From Aplidium turbinatum (taxonomy: Eukaryota; Chordata; Ascidiacea; Aplousobranchia; Polyclinidae), in NCBI GenBank assembly GCA_918807975.1, contig OU964919.1, positions 34,231,824 through 34,295,823 on the forward strand: a stretch of 64,000 nucleotides of DNA, given 5' to 3'. The number at the start of each line of letters is the position of its first letter. The first letter of the stretch is position 1. Shown here piece by piece: positions 45,181 to 55,929 of the stretch. The notes below the pieces were generated by a model. The model did no database searches and was not told the origin of the DNA. It saw nothing but the letters and a program-made list of their open reading frames with translations. Made by a program: the position numbers and the translations under genes.

Positions 45181-45636
45181 TTTGTTTTTATGTTTTACTG
45201 TTGTATGTTTCGATTCTGCGTAAGATAATTTTAACTGTGTGGGTTTTATTACTTTCATCTGCCGTTTGTTACTTTTCATGAATAATATCTTCATCTTGAG
45301 TCGCTTCTAAAAGATTTCATAGTACAGTAGGTTATGATTAAAAAGTTGTGTGGCCCGATAACTTATGCGTAATTGACAAAGTGGCCCGCGACCACAAAAA
45401 GGTTTGTCACCCCTGTTCTAGATCAAACGGCGCTGGTTCCATTCTCGGGGTGTGCCCTTGAGCAGCGCATTCCAAGAACTGCTCTCCATTCAGCGGCACC
45501 TAGGCTAATGGGTGGAATAATTCTACAGCAACAACAATTGGAAAACTTCGATCTCGGTAACCGGCCCTGCGTCAAAAGCCTCTACAAATATGCGAAACTG
45601 CCAGGAATAAACTACCAAGGCTTTGTCTGTCCGATT

Positions 45637-45922
45637 AGGGAACGTTCAAATATTACGTAACGCCTTCGAGGGAAGGGGGGGGGGGGGGGGGGGGGTTATG
45701 CAAAGCGTTACGTTAGCGTCACATCGGGGGGGAGGGGGTTCAAGCAAAACGTTACGTAACGCTTTCGAGTATGGAATGGTAGTTTTTTGTGCTGAATTTG
45801 TAGTGAAAAAGCGTTACATGGGGAAGGGGGGGGATTGAAAAAGCGTTACGTTGGCGTTACATGGGGGAGTGGGGGTCAAAAATTCGGAAAAAAAAGCGTT
45901 ACGTAATATTTGAACGTTCCCT
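45637..45922. repeat. MITE, AGGGAACGTTC family, copy 2
   Basis: Same terminal repeats as 27161-27433, with a long uninterrupted G run near 45675-45697. It directly follows the 3' end of SINE A copy 2. Confidence 0.85.
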
Positions 45923-46672
45923 TATAGAGATTCAAAACCAAACATGCCTCTGTGCAAAAGAATCTAGCCATCTTTTCAAAAAAGCTGTAAAGAACTGGTT
46001 TGACAAGCTGGGTCCTTTACATTTTCTACGTGATGATCCCGTTAACATCATTTTATTTTACTAAAAAGCTATTGCATGTCATTTATAAGGTCTAGATGTC
46101 GTTTATGCAGTATAACGATTCCAACTCCTTCCTTGCTATAATTTTGGTCACCTATCACTACGAGAACAACTCGGTACGGTAGGCTACCTACAAAATTTTT
46201 TGCTAGTGATCGTCAAAACGTAAGAAATTTTATAAAACAACTAGCCTGAAAAGCTGCAAGATCACCTTGGTGAAGTACCTACAGATTCTCCATACACAAT
46301 TAGCCGACCTTTTAAAGATGGTTTTTATACAGTACCTAATTAAAAAATATTTTAGCTTTTAACTGTGTGTTGTAAAAAAGCTGACCAAGGAAACCGCATT
46401 CAGATGAGATTGTTTCATTGACGCAACAATTATTTGGTACTTTCAGCTGAGTAGCTTGTGCGGCTGTGATTTCACAACTGGCCTTATTGCATTTCTCGGC
46501 AGTTGAGTGTAGCAAGAATTGACAGCGATAGACATGTGTTTTGCCATGAGGCTGGGCTCATCAGTATCGCACCACTAATTCATGCCAGATAGATCTCAAC
46601 CGTTTTGTCAGTCAATTGAATCCTTACCTTTGTGGAAAGAAAACAACTAAACTAACTGTCGCCAAGGATATG
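45923..46672. other. Intergenic DNA
   Basis: Contains a copy of the dispersed repeat at 46526-46580 (see 33235). No gene seen. Confidence 0.45.
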
Positions 46673-46753
46673 CACTGCTGAGAGGGAGCGATCTTCCAAG
46701 CGTCCGCACTACTGGAGTGCGGACGCCAGGAAGATCGCTCCTGCTCAGCAGTG
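46673..46753. other. Strong GC-rich hairpin (candidate small-RNA precursor)
   Basis: An 81-bp near-perfect inverted repeat: CACTGCTGAG / CTCAGCAGTG, GGAGCGATCTTCC / GGAAGATCGCTCC and GCGTCCGCACT / AGTGCGGACGC pair in register, giving 34 Watson-Crick pairs, one wobble and three mismatches around a 5-nt loop (ACTGG). It is GC-rich in AT-rich surroundings. It could be a microRNA-type hairpin or a tiny palindromic MITE; no target duplication flanks it. Confidence 0.5.
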
Positions 46754-47584
46754 GCCTTATTGCGTCAGTTAGAATGGAAGTGGCCACTCAACCAGTCGGA
46801 TACCTAAGTAGGATACTTTTGGAAACGCTGAGCGCGGCGTTTATCAACGTTGTTTGGTCAAGCGTCGACTTATCGCAAACCTCCTAACATCAACGTCAAC
46901 AAATTTCTGTGATGATATCCTGCGCGACTGCACTGTGAATTAAATTGACGAAGCCTTGTGAAGTTGAAAACTTGAGAAGCAAGTGCAGCAGAAACCAACT
47001 CTTTCAATTAACTTACAGTAGTGTGTTTGCAATGCATTTCTATAGCGAAATTAATTGAAGCGGCGATGCAACATAAGTAATAAATAGGCTACTACACACG
47101 ACGTTCTCCATAGGAATTCAGTCATGCGGCCACGGCAGGGTTTTGGAAAGATATTTCTCGGACAAGGATCAATGAATGTCAGTGAGTAAATTCATTGTCT
47201 CGTGAGCGAAATGTAACCGAGTAGTAGTGACACACCAAGGCTTGAATGCAGAAGTATTTTCAAAATGTTTTCAACCGAACACAGATGCAGTGAAAACAAA
47301 ATGTAATTTACTGGGCTTTGACACGAGAAATTACAAACTTCGTGCGAAAAACGTACTTTTTGTACAATGATAATTGAATACTTGAATAATATCAACATTG
47401 CTGACTTTTTGTTTTAAATTTATAAAACTGAGGACAAAAGGGCACATTTGTGTCAAGTTATATTTGCATTGAATTTCAATCTAACTAGTCCACAGCTCGG
47501 CAGCCTGCAGCACAATTGCCAAAATACGAAAATGCGGAGTAAAGTAATTCCAACTTGGAGGAATCATACTGCAACGTTATTCTT
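46754..47584. other. Region downstream of LRRC47
   Basis: Presumably holds the LRRC47 3' UTR (minus strand). I found no clear AATAAA on that strand near the stop. Confidence 0.4.
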
Positions 47585-50500
47585 CTACCAAGAGCGGATG
47601 ACTTTGATTTCCTTGGAATCAAAAGAAAGATCAGTTCTGGATGGATAAATGACCTTGACGTCCCCCTCCTCCGTTTCCACACGGACTTGCTTTACGAAGA
47701 GGGATTTTTTCTCCTCTGTCGACAACTCTTCATCTTCACTGGAATCATCGTAAAAATCTCCTCCCTGAAAGATCACGATATTTGTTATTGCAACGATCAA
47801 TTCTAAACTATTGTCAAAAAGGATAGTACAGTCGTCCCTGTTTATAACAAGATCACCTCTGGACAGGACCAAGTTGGGCTTAATAAGCGAGAATTACTGT
47901 AATTCAGGGGGTTTCCATTTCGTACCCCTTGGGGGTACGAGATTAAACATCAAGGGGTACGAAGATTCTTGTGCCACAGAGCAGCTTTTCAAACAGATTT
48001 CAAAGTACAGCTTTATTTTGGAATTGTAGATGATATTATGCCATCACCATCTTTGCTTCAAAAAAAAAAAAAATCTACAAATCATTGAATTGTTATTTAC
48101 GAAATGGCCCGTTTCGGTGAGTCCGATTCGGAGAGACCGATTTGGAAAGTTTCCTATTCGGAGTTTTTTTGAATTTTTTTTTTAAAATTATGGGGTACCA
48201 TAGCCTAATTATCATTGCCGCTTTTACATCGTTGCAACGTCGCTAAACGTTCAAATCGTGCAGAAAAAAATAGAAGTAAAATGTTTGAACAATTAAATGA
48301 AAATTCGTCGGTACCGTAGCCTAATTATCATTGCCGCTTTTACATCGTTTTAACGTCGCTAAACGTTCAAATCGTGCAGGAAAAAATGGAAATAAAATGT
48401 TTGAACAATTAAATGAAAATTTGTCGGTACCGTAGCCTAATTATCATTGCCGCTTTTACATCGTTTTAACGTCGCTAAACGTTCAAATCGTGCAGAAAAA
48501 AAATAGAAGTAAAATGTTTGAACAATTAAATGAAAATTCGTCGGTACCGTAGCCTAATTATCATTGCCGCTTTTACATCGTTTTAACGTCGCTAAACGTT
48601 TAAATCGTGCAGGAAAAAATGGAAATAAAATGTTTGAACAATTAAATGAAAATTCGTCGGTACCATAGCCTAATTATCATTGCCGCTTTTACATCGTTCT
48701 AACGTCGCTAAACGTTCAAATCGTGCAGAAAAAAAAATAGTCGAAGCTTTAGATGAGTGGGGTTTAGACCTAACCATTGAGATCTTAAGACTAAAAAGCG
48801 AATTAAATTTATTTTTGAACTATTAATGTTTGCTCAGATAACTAGGTCGGGATAACTAGGCTACGGTACTCGATAATTTCCTTTCAACCCAAGCTGCAGG
48901 CCACACATTTGTTGATCCAAACTACCGGTAATCTATGATTTATTTGTTTTGTAACATTTTCTTTTTTTTATTTTCCCTTCATATCTTAAATTTTTCTGAA
49001 GGTGTTGCGGCCGTGCCAAACTTCTTTCAACCAAATTTCTTTCAACTTACTTCGATCACAAGCACGTTTTAACGTTCGCGTTTTGTCGCTTTTACCTTTG
49101 CTATGTTGACGTGTATTGTTTTTTATATGATGGTCACAAATAAAAACAATTCAACTGAACTGACATGACGAATTTTCATTTAATTGTTCAAACATTTTAT
49201 TTCTATTTTTTTCTGCACGATTTGAACGTTTAGCGACGTTAAAACGATGTAAAAGTGGCAACGATAATTAGGCTACGGTTCCCGATAATTTTCAAAAAAA
49301 ATTTCAAAAAATCTCCAAATAGGGGAACTCTCCGAAAAAAGCTGTCTACGAATAGGGAACTCTCCGAATCGGACTCACCGAATAGTAGCAGACCCGTTAT
49401 TTAGTAGGCTAGAAGCCTCATTGTCTCATAACAATGAGTTTTTTTACTTGCTGCTGCTGAAAATGAAAACCTTGCTAATTTTTCTTGTCTTGATCAAATT
49501 GCAAATAACTCTTTGCTGCAAAATGTCAAAAATGAAATTATTTCCCATTCAAAGATGCTGGTTGATTCTTTCGATGGTTACTTTTTCGCTGGTGAATTGA
49601 ATTATTTCCAGCATTGGATGATAAATCCTTTTTTTTTTGATTGTCGGATGAGGATAATTTGAAGAAGAACATCATCGAAATGAAAAGCTGCCAAAACTTG
49701 AAACGGCTATTTGAAAAATCAAAGTTAAAAGATTTTTGATGTTTTGCTGTGAATCTTTTCCAAGTCTTGCTATGGAAACCATGACAGTGTTAATTCTCTT
49801 CTCAACAACTTATTACTGTGAAAGTGGCTTTTCGACCATGATGTATATCAAGATTCAAGAATAAGTACATAAATCGTCTGCAACTGAATGAAGATGTTGC
49901 CTTGAGTAAAATGGAACCATCGTTTGAGAGGATTTTATCAATGAAGTAGCAACAAATATCTCACCGAGAAGTGACAAACAAAATAAGTGACATTTAATTT
50001 CTTTTGATTATTGCATTTTTATGTGAAATATCAGTTTAACATTTAATTCAGCTATAAAAGCAATTTAATTTAGCAATATATGCCTAAAAAATTCAATCAG
50101 AATTTTTTGGGGGTACGAACAATGCTCTGACCTGACAAAGGAGTACGAACAGAAAAAAAGGTTGGGAACCCCTGCAGTGTAATTGATTCAATCAACCAAA
50201 ATTTTATTTTAATCATAATGGCTTTGAAGTTGATTCAACGTTTGTTTTACACTGGTTCTACGTCTGAATCAAACAAAAGAGACATGGTTTGCTGGCTGGC
50301 CGTGGGATTCAAGATCAATTCGGCCTCGAAATACGTGAACTCAAACCTACTTACTTTAGGCTTACGAGAATAAAATCCCAGTTCGACCATTTTCTTTAAC
50401 AGTTCATCGAGCACTGCTTTGCATGTGTTAAGAGACTTCGAGCCGGTGACCTAAAGGTTGAAAGATTTTTTGATAAAAAATATATAAAAAATCACTGTGA

Positions 50501-53500
50501 ACACAGTATCGTGCTTTCGTCATTAATTCAAACAACAGCAAAAGAGCTTGCGAAGTCTTTGCTATGGCTTAAAGTCTATATTGATTGTAGATTGATTGAT
50601 AAAATTTTTATTTAAAGCACGAAACCGTTTCTATTATAATTGCTTACAAATAATATAACACTGATGCTATGATAACATTTGCAGACTTTTCCCGATGCTC
50701 AATTGAAAACGCAGCTTTATAAAAGAAGGTGATACGTACTTCTAATTCGCACTCATTGAAGATAAGCTTAATTTATAAGAAACGATCTTGCTATAACAGC
50801 ATCTTCGGCTTATTAAAATGTATTCATTCTATTCAATTCTTATTCAGCTTATTTAAATTATAACATAAAGCAACTTTAAGCTTTTCATGTAACGCGCCCC
50901 AAGGACGGTTCTTCAATCGGCGATAACAATGGATGAAATAGTGTACAAGTGAACAAACTGAACATACAGTATTAAAATTATAAGAGGAATAGTTTTAAGA
51001 TGGCAACGTGGATGACCAAGTCCACATTAGTGAATCAAAACCTCTATAAGTAGTAACTAATGCTTGCAAATGTGCTAGAATTAAGCTTTCACAGAGGCAT
51101 TCTCAGTTAGAGGAAAGACATTTCGCATTCTTCTGCAGACATTGGATCAATTAAAAAACGGGTTTTGTCGAGTGGGAATTTACCGTGATGTTTGTTTTTT
51201 TGACTGCAAAAATAAGGACACCGTTTCAATACCTCAACAAATACATCTGACGAATCCCGAGATATCTTGGTGGCTTCGCAGTTTGTTAGAGGAGGAAGAG
51301 AAATGACACGACCATCTGAGCTCCTCCGGACACAAGCGAACAACTCTTTATCCTTCAGGAGGTTGAGGTATCTGGAGTAGACATTCAAAGGATCATGTAT
51401 ACGGCTACGGGTATATACTTATTACTTATACAATGTCGGCCATCATAGCCGGTGTCATCTGTTGTCATTAAACTACCGTGTAAAATAATGTGGAGAAAAG
51501 CTAGACGAGGTAGATCAATACGAGTCGAATATCCAGGGAAAAACACATGGCTAATTAACTTATTATTGTTTAAACCGAGTCTATTGGATGTCGTATTGGG
51601 ACATAGAATACGACATCCAACGAACTCAGTTTAGAATAAAATTCTCCTATTCAAAACTGATCCGAAACAAAAGAAACGGAGAAAGATAAGCATAACCTTT
51701 CATGCTTAGAATTCGATCCCTCCACAATCCGGAAGAACTATGACAGTTGATTAAAAATCATCAATTATGGAGACTTTGTATTGACGCTACTTTGCACCCA
51801 ACTGGTGTGAAATAAAGTATTGTTATTATTGTTTAGATTTCGTTCGGAACTGATCAAAGGAATGACATGAATTACTTATTATAGGTAGTACAATAAAGTA
51901 ATACATTAACGATTTTAAACAATTAAAATAGAATTATTGGTGGTTCCAATATATTTAAGCTGTTTTATTTAAAAGTATCTTACTGCATAGTGATGAGTTT
52001 AATAAGTTTTTAAGGCAAGAACTACCATGAAATTGATCTTGCTGTAGTATGAATGTGAAGAAGTTGATGAAAAAGATATCTCAGTTCCCAAAGGTACGAG
52101 CATAATTTAGATTTTTAGAACAATGTTCATGTTTTGTCAATCATACATATCGTAGACGTAGTCGTAGACAAACACACTTTCAGTTTTTTATCAAGCAGAA
52201 AAGACATCATTGCATAAATGCATAACATAGTATTCACTTGTGTATCCCAGATACTTGATTGCGCTTTTTCTCTTTTCTTTGCTCGTCTGCTTCCTTGCAG
52301 AGTTTTTGATAAAGAGATATTGCGGATACATTGCCTTTCTTACCTAGTGGTTGAATCTGAATGGTTATATGCACTGATGAAATGTTGTTTATTTGTTTTT
52401 ATCGATAAGTAGAATCTTACTCTATAAGTTTTTAGACAAGTGCATTTTTTCCTAAGTTGTCAAAAATGACGTTTACTTGTTGGAAAGACTAATTTTGTAC
52501 TCAGAAAAAAACTAAAAAACACTTTGAAGATTGAACCACAAATTAAATCGTCACATTAATTGAACAAAAGTTACATATTTTTCACATAAATACTTGTTCC
52601 ACTTACAGTAAACAACCTTGGATCTTGTGCATCATAATGTACAACTGCATCGGGGATTTGTCTTACATCATGCGTGGCAATAGTGGCTATTGTGCGCTTT
52701 TGACAAACATCTTCATGCAATCTTGTCTGTATCAAACCAAAACGAGTCATCTTTATGGTAAAAGTTGTCTCAAACTGTTGAAAGCTTCACTTGTTTAATT
52801 TTAATACTTTAATGCAAACATTTTGTCTAAAATGCCCATGATAATTTGACAGCAACGTTTGCAGTTCTCATTTTTATGAACACATGGAACCGGTTTTTAA
52901 TTCCACTTTTTTTGTCTTAGATTAATACTGTTCCTCATTAATTCGGCATTACATGTGGAAAACTAGTGTATACAGTAAAATAAAGATGGTTATAGAGGAG
53001 TTTAAAATAAAGATGCAAAACCTCTATCATGCAACTTTATATTCTTTAAAGATTCTTCACTGAAAATGTTACCTGCAAGGTTATAAAGCTTTTAAATTTA
53101 TCTCCAGAGTCCAAATCTAAATCTTTTATGATGCACCCAACAATATATGGTCGAACTTCCTTCACATCATCCTGAACTATTATTCGAAATGGTTGACTTT
53201 CATCTGAAACAAATAAGGTATATATATTTTATATATATTATACTGTAATTACTTTAGCTTGTTTAAAGATAACAATGTTTAATTGAGCGAACAAGCTAAG
53301 GCTGAGCCCTACTCACATCTCTGATAGGCACGGATACCCTATTTATTACCAACATTTGATTTTCTTGAAATGGCAAATGGGTTAGCAATTAAAATTCTAG
53401 AGATAGGATACTTTGTGACTTGCAGTCAGAGGTCTGCCATCCCAACTCAAAGCTAATCCAAGTAACAATAGCTTAACATTAAACAAGATCAATCCATAAA

Positions 53501-54578
53501 TGGTAATACAAAAGGTATATATAATACAATAAATACAGTATATACACTACCATAGGCCTACATATTAACCACGATCTAGCTTTCAGATGTGTGCGTTGGT
53601 GCCGGTGTGAAGCATGACAACAACAAAAAGTACATTTTATTCAGACATACTATCAAACAAAAACATTAACATACCTTTTCCATCATCAATTCTTAAAACT
53701 TCCATAAAATATTTCACTAAATCTTTCGAACTTTCAGTTGCTTCTGCTTGCACTTTCTGATCCTTCAGCTTTTTACGAGATCCTTTTCCATGCCCCTTTT
53801 CAGCCTTTTCGACCTGACCAGATACTGCAGCTTTTCGTCCCTTGGTACGTATGTAATCCAAAGTCGATTTATGTGAATTGTTGTTTTCAACCAATTTCTT
53901 TAATCTCTTGTCTTTTATTGGATTGCCTTTGAAATTAATTTGTTTTAACTTCAAGCACCTTCCGATTGCCTGGGTCAACTCTTCTATCTTGTTATCAGAA
54001 ATATCAAACACTTTCAAAAGAATAACTTTTTCTATTGAATCACTGATGTCTTCTATTTGATTATGAGATGTATAAAACTCAGCCAAACGTGCACATACAG
54101 GCTCTTCACACAGCACAGAAGGAAACTCCGCAAATCTATTTTTTGTCATGTGAAGAACAGCAAGACTAGCAAGATTGCTAAAAGAAGTTGGCAGTGACGT
54201 CAATTCATTACTGGATATGTTTAGAGTGTGTAAGTTAACAAGCTCTCCAATATCAGTAGGTAATTTTTCTATGCAGTTTTCTGATACATCAAGAACTTTT
54301 AATGATTTGATAGTGCATAAACTTTCTGGAATACAGCTGAGCTTATTTTGTCTGAGAAATAATTGTGTCAAATTTTTTAGCTCTTTAACGTGGTCATTCA
54401 AAATTTTTACTTCCAAAGAATTGATTTCAAGAAAATTGAGAAGGGTTAAGTCATAGAGCTGAAGAGGAAGTTCACCATTTGCTTTTACAACTCGTTCACG
54501 AAGATCATTCCCTTTCAGTACCAATTCACGTCGGGTTTCAGATAAACATTGTGTTATTTCAGGCCAAGTATCTGCCAT
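47585..54578 (-). CDS. LRRC47: Leucine-rich repeat-containing protein 47, seven exons
   Basis: Coding exons (minus strand, in order): 54578-53675, 53203-53073, 52726-52607, 52356-52238, 51371-51233, 50450-50355, 47764-47585. All introns are GT-AG and the phases fit, giving 562 residues (vertebrate LRRC47 is about 580). Exon 1 encodes the start MADTWPEITQ, leucine-rich repeats (about residues 45-260; e.g. LKVLDVSENCIEKLP) and a Lys-rich linker. Exons 2-7 encode the B3/B4-like domain shared with phenylalanyl-tRNA synthetase beta (VRPYIVG, THDVR, ISLPPLTNCE), ending VKVIYPSRTDLSF. The protein is cytosolic and conserved; its function is poorly defined. Intron 6 (2590 bp) contains a hAT and a Mutator-like element. 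An acceptor-like TTTTTGTTGCAG ends 31 bases before the ATG, so a 5' noncoding exon or trans-spliced leader is possible. Confidence 0.95.
47827..47901. repeat. Pogo-like mini element
   Basis: TACAGTCGTCCCTGTTTATA ... TTAATAAGCGAGAATTACTGTA: imperfect inverted ends beginning and ending TA, typical of pogo/Tigger-type remnants. It lies in LRRC47 intron 6, abutting the hAT. Confidence 0.45.
47905..50174 (+). mobile_element. hAT transposon in LRRC47 intron 6
   Basis: Left CAGGGGGTTTCCATTTCGTA and right GTTGGGAACCCCTG match the common hAT terminus CAGGGGTTCCCAAC. The flanks CTGTAATT (47897-47904) and GTGTAATT (50177-50184) are nearly the same but the right copy is offset by two bases. Plus-strand fragments at 49430-49960 read KNEIISHSKMLVDSF and FSTTYYCESGFSTMMYIK, the C-terminal part of a ZBED5/Buster-like hAT transposase, with several stops and frameshifts. 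It is split by the element at 48100-49395. Confidence 0.75.
48100..49395. mobile_element. Mutator-like element 2 (AATGGCCCGTTTCGG family)
   Basis: Left CGAAATGGCCCGTTTCGGTG and right CACCGAATAGTAGCAGACCC match the ends of 15017-19161. Duplications GTTATTTA (48092-48099 and 49396-49403) flank it. The left arm contains five tandem copies of a unit of about 117 bp (48190-48735; GTAGCCTAATTATCATTGCC in each), while the right arm has one inverted copy (49165-49285). A block at 48740-48840 is shared with the long arms of element 1. No coding sequence. Confidence 0.82.
50890..51118 (+). repeat. SINE family A, diverged copy
   Basis: AATGGATGAAATAGT, then GAATCAAAACCTCTATAAGT and GCTAGAATTAAGCTTTC parallel the SINE A body in order. 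It lies in LRRC47 intron 5, antisense to the gene. The head is lost. Confidence 0.55.
51572..51634. other. Hairpin in LRRC47 intron 4
   Basis: A 27-nt arm TAAACCGAGTCTATTGGATG... pairs with its inverse ending CAACGAACTCAGTTTA; about 23 of 27 positions match, including TTGGATGTCGTATT without a gap, around a 9-nt loop GGGACATAG. Size and stem fit a microRNA-type precursor; a decayed MITE is the alternative. Confidence 0.45.
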
Positions 54579-54687
54579 GTCAAAAGCTGCATAGAAATTT
54601 GTAACGTTTCTGCAACAAAAACTGCAATTTATAGAGTAACAATGATGACAAGCTATTGCTATTCAGTAAAACATATTATAAATAATT

Positions 54688-55470
54688 GGATGCAACCTAG
54701 ATCGTACCCTGAACAGTTCGTACCATGAAAAGATCTAAAGAAAAAATTTAAAAAACTCGAAGTCGCTGATTGCAGTTTCTGCAAACAAACAAAAACTGTT
54801 AGGATCATTACCGGAAATTTTAAAACGTTTGCAGAAACTGCGAAAAAATGGTTCTATTTTTTCTCTCGATCTTTTCAGTTTGTTTGTTTGCGGAAACTCC
54901 GATCAGCTACTTCGGCTTTTTTTATTTTTTTCACTCGATTGTTTCCTAACCCTAACCCCTTTTAAAATGCTTGCGGAAACTGCAATCAGCGACTTCGGCA
55001 AACTCTTAGGATCATTACCAGAAATTTAAAATGTTTGCGGAAACTGCGATCAGTGACTTCCGCTTTGTTCTATTTTTTTCTCTCGATCTTTTTAGTTTGT
55101 TTGCGGAAACTCCGATCAGCGACTTCGGCTATTTTTAAATTTTTCTTCTCGATCTTTTCTAGCCCTTTTAAAATGTTTGCTGAAACTGCGATCAGTGACT
55201 TCGGCAAACTCTTAGGATCATTACTGGAAATTTTAAAAATGTTTGCGGAAAAGCGAAAACTCCGATCAGCGACTTCGGCTTTGTTCTATTTATTTCTCTC
55301 ATTGTTTTAGTTTGTTTGTTTTCGGAAACTGCGTTTTTCTCTTGATCTTTTTAGGAAAAAAATTTTAAAATGTTTGCAGAAACTGCGATCAGCGACTTCG
55401 GCTTTTTTTAATTTTTTCTCTCGATCTTTTCAGGGTACGAACTGTTCAGGGTACGAAGTAGGTTGCACCT
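54688..55470. mobile_element. Mutator-like MITE (GGRTGCAACC family), copy 2
   Basis: Ends GGATGCAACCTAGATCGTAC and GTACGAAGTAGGTTGCACCT, with a perfect 9-bp duplication TAAATAATT (54679-54687 and 55471-55479). The interior repeats GCGGAAACTGCGATCAGCGA and ACTTCGGC blocks. It begins about 110 bp upstream of the LRRC47 start codon, so it lies in the gene's promoter or 5' region. Confidence 0.85.
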
Positions 55471-55929
55471 TAAATAATTATCAAAGCTTTAGGATTAAGC
55501 ACCAAGGTTACCAGACCCAAATTTTAAAAAAATGCTAAATGCACCTCAAAAATCTGCCAAACCAGGGAAAAAATCCCAAATGTTATTTTAAAGTCCTGAA
55601 TCAATCCCCGGGAATCAATCAACAAAAATGTGTCATTGTCAGATGTTGTTGGATGCTTTTTTGATGCAAAAATAGCATTAGGCGGCTAGGCCTATTCAGA
55701 AAGAGCAATCCACCTGACAACCGATAATGAATAAGGCTAAGTAAGCTACAGTATTGTAGCCTACATTTGTAGTCAAGTGTAGCAAAAATTGAGAGCAAAA
55801 GACAAATGTTTTGACTATGACACTGGGTTTATAATTGTAACACTAATTTAAGCCACAAAGCTCTCAACCGCTGATGAGTCCAGTCTCATGAGTAAAAAAG
55901 GGTGTATCTCTGTCAATTGTTGCAAAACC

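Larger units (their letters stand above)
39747..45415. mobile_element. hAT transposon with TTCTAGAT duplication
   Basis: Left end CAGAGGTGACGAACCTGCGG and right end (to 45415) AAGGTTTGTCACCCCTG; perfect 8-bp duplications at 39739-39746 and 45416-45423. Its 5669 bp consists mostly of later insertions (39861-42651, 42943-44345, 44389-44987). No transposase remnant was recognised in the remaining parts. Confidence 0.9.
39702..45636 (+). repeat. SINE family A, copy 2, split by a hAT
   Basis: The head CCTCCCCGATAGCTTAGTTG at 39701-39746 and the body from 45416 (GGCGCTGGTTCCATTCTCGG box B, then CTGCTCTCCATTCAGCGG) to about 45636 are the two halves of one SINE. The hAT at 39747-45415 separates them, and TTCTAGAT is repeated at the junction. 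Confidence 0.85.

Noticed and set aside
45675-45697. Long G run
   Set aside because: Part of a MITE also found at 27161; slippage or assembly may have lengthened it, so no special structure is claimed.
53738-54456. Plus-strand frames over LRRC47 exon 1
   Set aside because: Opposite strand of a conserved leucine-rich repeat exon; no independent support.
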